Positions 33,270 to 39,713 of a DNA stretch of 39,713 bases are shown in pieces. Under the pieces are notes generated by a model that was given only the letters and a program-made list of their open reading frames with translations, was not told the origin of the DNA and ran no database searches. Numbering within the stretch: position 1 is the stretch's first letter; each line of letters begins with the position of its first letter. The DNA comes from Burkholderiales bacterium (GTDB lineage Bacteria > Pseudomonadota > Gammaproteobacteria > Burkholderiales > Burkholderiaceae_C), in the NCBI GenBank assembly GCA_947453625.1, contig CANGHK010000048.1, positions 1 through 39,713 on the forward strand, in the 5' to 3' direction. The position numbers were made by a program, and so were the translations under genes.

Positions 33270-35420
33270 TCAGAACTCGAGGCTGGCCGATGCGGCGACC
33301 GACCTCGGTGCGCCGGGAAAGAGCAAGTCCGCACTGTAGGCTTCACCGACGTCGCGCCAATAGCGCCGGTCGGCCAGGTTTTTGACGCTGAGCGCAAGCA
33401 CGGTGGTCGTCGATGCGATGCGGGTCTTCCAGGACAGGCCCAGATTCAGCAAGTCATATTCGGGTACGGTTGCGGCGCCGTCACGGCGCGCATTTCGAAG
33501 GCCGCGGTGTGTCCACGACAAGCTGTACTCCAGACCCGGGGTGATGCTCGGCGCATGAATCACGCGAACAAAGCTGCTCAGGCGCGGCACGTTCTGGATC
33601 TGGACGTTTTCAAGTGCCGACACGCCCGTGCCCGTTGCCCGCGCGCGGATGTATGCGGCGCTGGCTTCAAACCGCAGGGGCAACTTTTCTGTGCTCTGGT
33701 ATGACACCTCCAGTCCGTCGTGGACTTGGCTCCCGCTGCTGACGTAATCCCCAAGCCCGGCCCATGAGCCGCCGACGGGCTGGGTGAACTCGTAGGGCCG
33801 TACCATCCGGAACGCGGAAACGGTCCAGGCTGCCCCTGCGCTCAAGTGCCCTTTCCATCCGGCCTCTGTCTGGTTCGTGCGCCGCGGGGCGAGCAGTGCG
33901 CCCGCGTTCGACGCGGTCAGCGGCGCTTCTGATCCGAATTCCACCCCGCGCGCACGGCTGACATACAGGGACTGTCCAACGGTCGGTGCCCATGTCACCG
34001 CGAACTGCGGAAGCAGGTGGTGCTCTCGAGCCCCTGACGGCTGCTGGTCGATGCCGACAGCGCGAAGCCCGACGAGCACGCTCACGCCGCCAAGACTCAT
34101 GTTGTCCGACAGCACCGCGCCAGACTGAATGGCTCGCGTCGCCGGCCGGTTGATGCCCATGCCAATCGGAGCCTCGAGCGGCGTTGCCGTGGTGGCGATA
34201 TTCTGCACAAGGCCATTCCCGATCGCATCGTAAATCGTCGCCGAGTAGAGATTGTCCTGTCGCACCGACCGGTCGACTCTTTCCACACCCAAAGCCAGCG
34301 CATGCGCCACCGCGCCAGACCGTGTCGCGGCTGAAATGGACGCCGTCAGATGACGCCCCGCACGCCGTTCTCTTGCGTGATAGTCGTAGAGGACGAAATC
34401 ACCGTTTGAACAGAAGTATTGGACCGGGCTCGTGTTGCAGCCCCAGGGCGTCGCGAGATTGTCATCGATCATGGCCACAGTGCTTGCGGCACCAGCCTGA
34501 AAAGCCAACCCTTCCGCGATTTGCCAACTCAGGCGCAAGTCGGCCATCACACCCTCGTTGGTCACCGGCCGAGACCACGATTGGCGATTGATGTTGACGT
34601 CGCGCGCATTGCTGTCAGGCAGTGTTGTTCCCCCCAGGAGTTGAAACCCCGGTACCACCTGCTGGGAGCGTCGCTGTGCGATCAGGTCCGCCATGATCAG
34701 CAAACCTGGTCGCAATCGGGTGTCGACCGCCAGACTCAGCAGATCGCGCTGACCGTCCGCCGCGGGCTGGTTCGGCCGCATCTCTGCGTGCGCGGCACCC
34801 AAGCGCAGACCGGTATCGCCGGGTGTGCCGAGCCGATAGGCCAGGTCGGCTGCGGTGACGATGCCGCCGCGCTGCGAGACTTCGGCGCGCACGACGTTCG
34901 GGCCGTCAGAGCGTCGGGTCACGAAGTTGACGCTGCCGCCTGCGCCGATCAGGCCACCTTGTGGCCCCGCAACGCCCTTGAGCACTTCGACGGAGTCGAC
35001 CATGTCCAGCGGAATGTGGAATTCGCCGGGCACGACAAAGCCGTTGATCCGGTAGGAGGTTCCGAGATCCAGCGTGAACCCGCGCACCGTGAAGTTCTCG
35101 TAATAACCGGATGTGGCAAAGTTTTCACCAACGGAAGGCACCCGTGCCAGCACAGAGGCAATGGACAGGCTGCCAGGCTCTGCCAGCGCATCGGCGGCAA
35201 TCACTGACATGCTGAGCGGCGCGTCCAGCATGTCACCACGCGCACCCAGCAGGCTGGCCGGCCTTGAATACTCCCGGGCGCCGATGACGACCACGCTGCC
35301 AGCCGTTGGAATAGCGGACGTCAGCGCTTCGATTGGGTCAGCCGCAAACGCCGCGGCAGGGATCCATAGCGTGGCTGCAACGCGCGTGACTACGGTTTTG
35401 AATATCATTTTTATAATCAT
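33270..35420 (-). CDS. TonB-dependent outer-membrane receptor, probably for an NAD precursor
   Basis: This is a 716-residue receptor. It has a signal peptide (TLWIPAAAFA, cleaved before ADPIEA), a TonB-box-like SVVVIGARE, and a plug domain with LDAPLSMSVIAADAL, SIASVLARVPSV, YENFTVRGF, IPLDMVDSVEVLKG and GGSVNFVTRR. It then continues as a 22-strand-type barrel ending in the C-terminal Phe (SASLEF) needed for outer-membrane insertion. Sequence style is that of siderophore-type receptors. Its ATG overlaps the NadR stop in ATGA, and NadR overlaps PnuC in the same way, so the likely substrate is nicotinamide riboside, NMN or a related NAD precursor rather than iron. That assignment is from context. 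No ferric-uptake box was noticed. Confidence 0.85.
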   Translation of the reverse strand: MIIKMIFKTVVTRVAATLWIPAAAFAADPIEALTSAIPTAGSVVVIGAREYSRPASLLGARGDMLDAPLSMSVIAADALAEPGSLSIASVLARVPSVGENFATSGYYENFTVRGFTLDLGTSYRINGFVVPGEFHIPLDMVDSVEVLKGVAGPQGGLIGAGGSVNFVTRRSDGPNVVRAEVSQRGGIVTAADLAYRLGTPGDTGLRLGAAHAEMRPNQPAADGQRDLLSLAVDTRLRPGLLIMADLIAQRRSQQVVPGFQLLGGTTLPDSNARDVNINRQSWSRPVTNEGVMADLRLSWQIAEGLAFQAGAASTVAMIDDNLATPWGCNTSPVQYFCSNGDFVLYDYHARERRAGRHLTASISAATRSGAVAHALALGVERVDRSVRQDNLYSATIYDAIGNGLVQNIATTATPLEAPIGMGINRPATRAIQSGAVLSDNMSLGGVSVLVGLRAVGIDQQPSGAREHHLLPQFAVTWAPTVGQSLYVSRARGVEFGSEAPLTASNAGALLAPRRTNQTEAGWKGHLSAGAAWTVSAFRMVRPYEFTQPVGGSWAGLGDYVSSGSQVHDGLEVSYQSTEKLPLRFEASAAYIRARATGTGVSALENVQIQNVPRLSSFVRVIHAPSITPGLEYSLSWTHRGLRNARRDGAATVPEYDLLNLGLSWKTRIASTTTVLALSVKNLADRRYWRDVGEAYSADLLFPGAPRSVAASASLEF

Positions 35421-36538
35421 TTTACTCGCTCAACGATGGGTATCGCAAAATTCCAATGCCGCTTGAGCGCGGTATCGATGAGCACTGCCGCCCGTTCGGC
35501 ACGTTCCTCGCGTGTGCCTGTCAGAACGTGATACGGGAACCCATGTGCGTCCAGGACCTCAATGAATCGACGGGTCATCCAGGCGCGGCGATACTCGCCA
35601 TCTCGAAGGCCGTCCTGCTCGAATGGCACGCCGTCATGGTGCGTGATCAGGTACAGGATGGGAGGCCTGCCGTGGCGCAAGCCAATCAAGTCCTCACGCC
35701 AGGTACCGACATAGCGTTCGTGCCACACGGCAGTGGCCAGGACGTCCGTATCGCAGATGAGAACAGGACCGCCACGCGCGGCGGCACCCTCTTCGGCTCG
35801 CTGTTGTTGCCGTGCAATCAGATCGAACTCGTCGCTGTGCCAGGCCAGGTCGTCCAGATCGGGAACGGATGTGGCTTCAATCTGCGCCCGCGCGATGGAG
35901 CGGGCGAGTTTGGCGACCGTGTACTCGCGTCCGAACTCGGGTACCCACTGGGTGAGGCTGTTGGCGCCACCGCGCCGGCGCCAACGGTCAACCAGATCCC
36001 GCGACAGCGTGGTGGTACCCGACGACTCCGCGCCAAGCACGACGATCCGAGCGGCAAGCCCTGCCCGCACTGGCGCGGACAGGAAGTCCCAGTTGCCGGG
36101 GACATCGCGACGGATTTTGGTCGAGGATGTCTGCACCAGCGCGCGGCCCCTGTCGAGCACGACCGAGCGTGCGGAGAACCGGTGCGCCATCTCGGCACCG
36201 TAGGACTCGGACGTGAAGACATGCGTGACGGCCGGCGCGACCAGGGTCTGGAGCGCCTGCCGCATCAGGGCGATATGCTGGTCCCAGATGGCCGGATCGC
36301 CATAGTCGACCGGCACGTCATCCATGATCCCGACGACGGTGACGTTTGGCGCGCCAGCATGGGCTTCCTGCATCCACGCCACGCGGCTGGCCAACGGAAC
36401 CGACTCCTGAGTCGATGCCATCACCACCACCGAGACCTGGTCACAACTCGCCGCTGCGGTGTCTATCAGCAGGTGGTGGCCGCGGTGCGGAGGATAAAAC
36501 TTGCCGATGACAAGAGCGTGGGTGGCTTGCGTTGTCAT
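35417..36538 (-). CDS. nadR: NadR-type NMN adenylyltransferase / ribosylnicotinamide kinase
   Basis: This is a 373-residue bifunctional enzyme that phosphorylates nicotinamide riboside to NMN and adenylates NMN to NAD. The N-terminal adenylyltransferase domain shows GKFYPPHRGHHLL with the HxGH set at 18-21 and SSTKIRRD (138-145). The C-terminal kinase domain starts at VVLGAESSGTTTLSRDL (167-183). Its P-loop has Thr175 where a Lys is usual (GxESSGKTT); I recall such Thr variants in some NadR proteins, but activity should be tested. There is no N-terminal helix-turn-helix, so it is not the repressor form. The ATG at 36538 overlaps the pnuC stop by four bases (ATGA); a longer open frame upstream only shadows pnuC. 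Confidence 0.9.
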   Translation of the reverse strand: MTTQATHALVIGKFYPPHRGHHLLIDTAAASCDQVSVVVMASTQESVPLASRVAWMQEAHAGAPNVTVVGIMDDVPVDYGDPAIWDQHIALMRQALQTLVAPAVTHVFTSESYGAEMAHRFSARSVVLDRGRALVQTSSTKIRRDVPGNWDFLSAPVRAGLAARIVVLGAESSGTTTLSRDLVDRWRRRGGANSLTQWVPEFGREYTVAKLARSIARAQIEATSVPDLDDLAWHSDEFDLIARQQQRAEEGAAARGGPVLICDTDVLATAVWHERYVGTWREDLIGLRHGRPPILYLITHHDGVPFEQDGLRDGEYRRAWMTRRFIEVLDAHGFPYHVLTGTREERAERAAVLIDTALKRHWNFAIPIVERVK

Positions 36539-37134
36539 GCCTGTTGAGCCTGAAGTCGGCTCAGCCAGGCGCGCAGCCCGATGACTGCCATGACGAGGAA
36601 GATCAAGTACAGGGCCGTCGTCAAATGGAGCGATCGGCTCCAGTACAGCGGCACAGAGATGAGGTCGACCAGAATCCAGTACCACCATCCCTCGATCCGT
36701 CGCCGAGCCTGGAGCAGCGTGGCCAGCAGACTGAACGTGAACACCGCAGCGTCGGCAAACGGCGCGGGGCTGTCCGTCAAGCGAGCCAGCACCAAGCCCA
36801 CGGCCGCTGTGCCCATGACACCCCCGCCCAGCGCGGCCAGGCGCTCGTTCCGTGCGCCGGTCAAGACCCGAATGTCGACCGCAGCCGACGACCCGCACTT
36901 ACGCCACTGCTGCCAGCCGTGGACGCTGGCAACGACAAAGGCGAGTTGAAGCAGGGCGTCTGCGTACAGTTTGGCTTCGAAGAACACCAGGGCATAGCAG
37001 CCGACGCTGACGATGCCTACTGGCCAAGTCAACAGGTTCAGTTTGAGGACGAACCAGACTGACAGCAAACCGGTCACGACAGCGATGACTTCTACGGGTG
37101 ATACCGGCTGACCCAGGATCGACAGTTCAGGCAT
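36535..37134 (-). CDS. pnuC: PnuC-type nicotinamide riboside transporter
   Basis: This is a 199-residue inner-membrane protein with about seven hydrophobic segments. PnuC hallmarks are visible: NLLTWPVGIVSVGCYALVFF, YADALLQLAFVVASVHGWQQW, and the late WWYWILVDLISVPLYWS segment. PnuC proteins let nicotinamide riboside cross the inner membrane by facilitated diffusion, trapped by phosphorylation through NadR, whose gene overlaps by four bases. It is the first gene of the salvage operon and is preceded by two perfect stem-loops in the leader. The ribosome-binding site is weak (only a purine-poor GAATCCTAA before ATG), so translation may be low or regulated. Confidence 0.92.
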   Translation of the reverse strand: MPELSILGQPVSPVEVIAVVTGLLSVWFVLKLNLLTWPVGIVSVGCYALVFFEAKLYADALLQLAFVVASVHGWQQWRKCGSSAAVDIRVLTGARNERLAALGGGVMGTAAVGLVLARLTDSPAPFADAAVFTFSLLATLLQARRRIEGWWYWILVDLISVPLYWSRSLHLTTALYLIFLVMAVIGLRAWLSRLQAQQA

Positions 37135-37155
37135 TTAGGATTCTTGCAATCGAAG

Positions 37156-37194
37156 ACTGTTCTGCAACAGTGAGCCGCAACGCAAAGGCGTTGC
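37156..37194 (-). promoter_or_regulatory. Two tandem stem-loops in the pnuC leader
   Basis: On the minus strand, GCAACGC-CTTT-GCGTTGC (37194-37177) is followed after 5 bases by ACTGTT-GCAG-AACAGT (37171-37156), then 21 bases to the pnuC ATG. Both stems are perfect (7 and 6 bp) with 4-base loops. The second loop GCAG can pair with TTGC further down, which would make a pseudoknot near the start codon. This could be an RNA control element or a DNA operator for an NAD-responsive repressor. It does not match any riboswitch consensus I can recall in detail. Confidence 0.45.
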
Positions 37195-37211
37195 TGGTCA
37201 GGTGGGCACTG

Positions 37212-37241
37212 AAAATAAATTTGGCACCCCGAGGAGTGCCA
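37212..37241 (-). terminator. Rho-independent-like terminator of the sirtuin gene
   Basis: On the minus strand TGGCAC (37241-37236), an 8-base loop and GTGCCA (37227-37222) form a 6-bp stem followed by AATTTATTTT. It lies 60 bases beyond the sirtuin stop and before the pnuC leader, so pnuC should have its own promoter in the following 80 bases. Confidence 0.5.
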
Positions 37242-37300
37242 CGCGAAATCTGTGATGATTGCATAGGGAGGAATTTATTCCTGGGACATCCTGAAAGACA

Positions 37301-38146
37301 TCAATTTCGCCTGGAAAGCCACCTGGAGAGGCTCGCCAATACGGAAGGCTGCGCGGCATCCGCGCTTGGAAGTTGCCGGTGCGGTTCACTGGGCAATCGT
37401 ACTATTCCTGCCTCACTCGTCATCAGTTCGATAATTCTTGGCAAGGTATCTTCGGTGCGTCCATGGATCACCGCGGCCGCCAAATGGTCGAGGGGAGTCG
37501 GCTCCAGGTTGATGATGACGAGCTTTGCGCCCTGGGCAACCGCCAGCTTCGCCAAATCAGCCGCAGGGTAGACGACAGCACTCGTGCCCACCAGGAGAAA
37601 TACTTCCGAGGACTTGGCCGCTTGCTTCGCTGCGTTGCTGATACGGGCATCAAGATTTTCACCGAACAGCACCACATCAGGTCGCACTGTCGCTGCGCCG
37701 CAAGAAGGACACCGGCTTCCCTGGGCCAGACTGGCTTCGTCCAATGAGGGAAATACGGCACGGCAAGAACCACAGCGGTCCCGCAACAGGCTGCCATGAA
37801 GTTCCAGCACGCCGGTCGCCTCCGCCTTCATCAACAAGCCGTCAACATTCTGTGTCATCAAGGTCACTGCAGGCCTCAGCAGTTGCAACCTGGCGAGCGC
37901 AAAGTGCCCGGGATTGGCTTGCGCCACTTTGATTTCACTCTGCCGTGCGGCCCAGAAGTCCCGGAAACCCTCTGGATTCTTCTTCAGTTCGGCAGCGGAA
38001 CTGAATCGAATAATTCCCTCTTGAGTCCACAGCCCGCCATTGTCACGGTACGTCGGTATGCCGGAAGCCTTGGACAGGCCGGCGCCCGACAAAACTGCGA
38101 TTCTTTCCGCGGCATCAAACAACGCAGATATTTTTTCGACTTGCAT
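37301..38146 (-). CDS. Sir2-family NAD-dependent deacylase (sirtuin 2, CobB-like)
   Basis: The ATG at 38146 is preceded by AGGGAG six bases upstream, and a GTG stands one codon earlier. The product has 281 residues. Motifs: GAGLSKASGIPTYRDNGGLW (21-40), TQNVDGL (98-104), catalytic His117 in ELHGSLLRDRC, zinc cysteines 125/128 and 146/149 (CGSC, CPSCG), and VGTSAVVYPAADL with IINLEP. This is a standard sirtuin that uses NAD to remove acyl groups from lysines and releases nicotinamide. It is only distantly similar to the other sirtuin of the window (14118-15080). Placed between the NAD-salvage operon and the TIR-like paralogue B, it may take part in NAD turnover; that link is from context. Confidence 0.9.
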   Translation of the reverse strand: MQVEKISALFDAAERIAVLSGAGLSKASGIPTYRDNGGLWTQEGIIRFSSAAELKKNPEGFRDFWAARQSEIKVAQANPGHFALARLQLLRPAVTLMTQNVDGLLMKAEATGVLELHGSLLRDRCGSCRAVFPSLDEASLAQGSRCPSCGAATVRPDVVLFGENLDARISNAAKQAAKSSEVFLLVGTSAVVYPAADLAKLAVAQGAKLVIINLEPTPLDHLAAAVIHGRTEDTLPRIIELMTSEAGIVRLPSEPHRQLPSADAAQPSVLASLSRWLSRRN

Positions 38147-38498
38147 CACCGGCTCCCTTCAGTATTATTAATTTTACGCGCAAATTTGACCGTTGCAGTC
38201 TGTCCATGGCGAGCCTTCGCCACCATCAGGTAGCAGGACTGTTCGCTGAGGCCGCAGGCGCGACGCATTGTGAAACGCAAGCCCGAGTGCCATCATTTGG
38301 AATCGGGGCCGGGTGTCATCAAGCGCTTGCTGGGGGTGGGTTCTGTCGACCGGCAACATCAAGGTGCTGGCGACATCCCTGCTCGACACTGCATATCGAT
38401 CTTCCCCGAGAAAACTCAGCAGGCACGGCGCGCAGCGGCCTCGGCGCGCTGTCGATAGGGATCTCATTGCTGCGGCAATTTCAATCCACTCGGCCGTA
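38147..38498. other. Intergenic region upstream of sirtuin 2, with a possible gene remnant
   Basis: The first 30 bases are AT-rich and probably include the sirtuin promoter. The minus frame at 38174-38467 encodes 97 residues (LMLPVDRTHPQQALDDTRPRF, LRPQRTVLLPDGGEG) without a ribosome-binding site. It has the look of a piece of an old mobile gene, but I could not identify it. The last 23 bases before 38498 belong to the duplicated segment. Confidence 0.35.
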
Positions 38499-39713
38499 TT
38501 ACTGCGCTTGGACGAGTTGCCGCGACAGGCTCCTGCGCGCCTCCACGCTGAATATATCCTCGCTGTTCATCCAGGCCAGCAGCGGATCGGGCGCGCCTCG
38601 CGAGTCCGACTCGATCATGCCGCGCCGCAGTGCCATGTTTCTCAGCTTCATATACAGCAGCAATCCCCAGCGGCCAACTTTACTCAGCGATTCAAATGCA
38701 CGCGTCATGTCAGCCGGAGCACTGGCCGCGCTGCGCGTCAATGAAAAGGGTGCGAGTGCGCGCACCAGTGCCAGCGGTGGTTCATCCTCCAGATACCTCA
38801 GCAGAAAATCGCGGTTGATACCGGGCCGCGATTCATCGGCGCTGGCCTGCAGGATGAACAGATTGCCTTCGAACGTGGGCAACATCGTCGCCATGCCCAG
38901 CTCGAATACCGCGTTCTGGTTATTGACGCCTGCGTCGGACGCGCCGAGATGGGACAGGATCAAATCGGCACGCTGCATCTTCAGGCGCAGGCGCGGCAGG
39001 CGCGAATTCATCTCCAACCGCTGCTCGGGAATCGTGCAGACGACCCGAATATCGAGCGGTATGGCGCCGGGATGTGCCATCGCGTCCTTGGCCAGCAGTG
39101 ATACCAGATCGGCCACCAGTTCACGCAACAATCCCGGGCCGACCGCCATGAAACTCCGCTCAAAAGCCTGGGGATGCTGCAATTCCGGCTCTGTCCAATT
39201 GGCTGACAACAGCAGGTAAATGGAATTCGATATCTTTTCCCTGGCGAATGCAAAATCGTAACCCTCGGCCCTTCGGCTCGGCAGGCCCGGTTTACCGTGG
39301 CCGGGATACCAGGGCTCGAGCAGCGGCGCGACATTCACCAGCGAGTTTTCGGCGCATTCCATTTTTTCAATATCTCGCGCATCGATATTGACGTCGGGCT
39401 GAGCGGCCGATTCGCTGATGACAAGCGCCTGGCGCAAGTCGGCCAGGAAACGATCCGAATCGTCCGTCGCGGGGCGTTTGCCCGACAGAATATCCAGGCT
39501 CCTGTCCTGCCGCTCGATCTCATCGAACTGGTGCAGCAGTTTGTCGGCCCTGCGCGCTGCCTCGTCCTCGTCAGGCTCAGCGAACTGCTGGCGGTCGAGC
39601 AATGCCGCGCGCAGGTCGGCGGCCTGCGCGGCGACGGCGGCATCGGCCACCTCATGCCCGGCCAGGGCCTGCAGCCAGACCTCGGCGTCCCGGGTTTCGG
39701 CGGGGTCCATCGC
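38476..39713 (-). repeat. Long duplicated segment, copy B (matches 26743-27980)
   Basis: Same-orientation copy of 26743-27980, of equal length within the window and reaching its right edge, so the true repeat is longer. Homology continues past the stop codon (CAATTTCAAYCCRCTCRGCC), showing DNA-level duplication rather than convergence. Confidence 0.8.
38499..39713 (-). CDS. TIR/deoxyribosyltransferase-like protein, paralogue B (5' end beyond the window)
   Basis: This is the C-terminal 404 codons or so of a second copy of the protein at 26769-28286; the frame is open to the window edge, and the Met at its visible start is internal (it equals Met104 of copy A). The ADLRAALLDRQ and ADLRQALVISE helical motifs, KMQRADLILSHL, NQNAVFELGMA and NLFILQASADE are all kept. 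The copies differ mainly in the linker after the third helical motif (AAQPDVNIDARDIEKMECAEN here, against a quite different stretch in A) and at the last residues. The preserved catalytic-type Glu and open frame indicate selection on both copies. It probably starts its own operon or follows a gene to the right of the window. Confidence 0.65.
   Translation of the reverse strand, partial: AMDPAETRDAEVWLQALAGHEVADAAVAAQAADLRAALLDRQQFAEPDEDEAARRADKLLHQFDEIERQDRSLDILSGKRPATDDSDRFLADLRQALVISESAAQPDVNIDARDIEKMECAENSLVNVAPLLEPWYPGHGKPGLPSRRAEGYDFAFAREKISNSIYLLLSANWTEPELQHPQAFERSFMAVGPGLLRELVADLVSLLAKDAMAHPGAIPLDIRVVCTIPEQRLEMNSRLPRLRLKMQRADLILSHLGASDAGVNNQNAVFELGMATMLPTFEGNLFILQASADESRPGINRDFLLRYLEDEPPLALVRALAPFSLTRSAASAPADMTRAFESLSKVGRWGLLLYMKLRNMALRRGMIESDSRGAPDPLLAWMNSEDIFSVEARRSLSRQLVQAQ

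Noticed and set aside
36539-36898. A longer NadR with a 120-residue N-terminal extension
   Set aside because: The extension is a frame shadow of pnuC. The ATG at 36538 with ATGA overlap begins directly at the adenylyltransferase fold.
37135-37300. A known NAD riboswitch upstream of pnuC
   Set aside because: The two stem-loops do not match the published layouts closely enough from memory, so only a general regulatory element is reported.

Overview
The window looks like chromosomal DNA of a GC-rich betaproteobacterium, probably Burkholderiales. This is inferred from overall GC content, codon choice and the style of the insertion sequences. There is no rRNA, tRNA or housekeeping gene to fix the taxon. 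The content is accessory: mobile-element debris at the left edge, then a long run of genes typical of NTP-dependent stress or conflict islands, then an NAD-precursor salvage cluster.

Left part (1-7.9 kb). A Sel1-repeat gene is cut off by a complete ISAs1-family insertion sequence, which abuts a decayed IS1595-family transposase. A three-gene envelope operon follows (OmpA-like lipoprotein, four-pass membrane protein, exported VWA-like protein). Next come a fragment resembling the Avd accessory protein of diversity-generating retroelements, a Cys-rich repeat protein and a PH-like membrane protein.

Middle part (8-33 kb). The minus strand carries a Cas4-like/DEDDy-exonuclease fusion (DUF2779), a small hypothetical gene, a sirtuin, and a tight block of an unknown protein, VWA-metallopeptidase, MoxR AAA+ ATPase, repeat protein, SMC/SbcC-like ATPase and Mre11/SbcD-like nuclease. 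It then continues with an ankyrin-repeat membrane protein, a PH-like membrane protein, a protein with a TIR/deoxyribosyltransferase-like signature, and an ECF-like sigma factor. The plus strand carries a small alpha/beta hydrolase and a VWA protein, and, divergent from the sigma gene, a double AAA+ ATPase followed by a paralogous VWA protein. MoxR/VWA pairs usually act as chaperone-like remodelling machines. With nucleases, a sigma factor and a candidate nucleotide-hydrolysing protein beside them, a regulated defence or stress system is a reasonable inference, but nothing here proves it.

Right part (33-39.7 kb). PnuC, NadR and a TonB-dependent receptor form an operon with ATGA overlaps, predicted to import nicotinamide riboside or a related NAD precursor across both membranes and convert it to NAD. 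Its leader has two adjacent perfect stem-loops. A second sirtuin lies upstream behind its own terminator. The window ends inside a second copy of the TIR-like gene, a colinear DNA duplicate of the first. NAD is thus a recurring theme: salvage genes, two sirtuins and two possible NAD- or nucleotide-acting paralogues surround the AAA+/VWA machinery.
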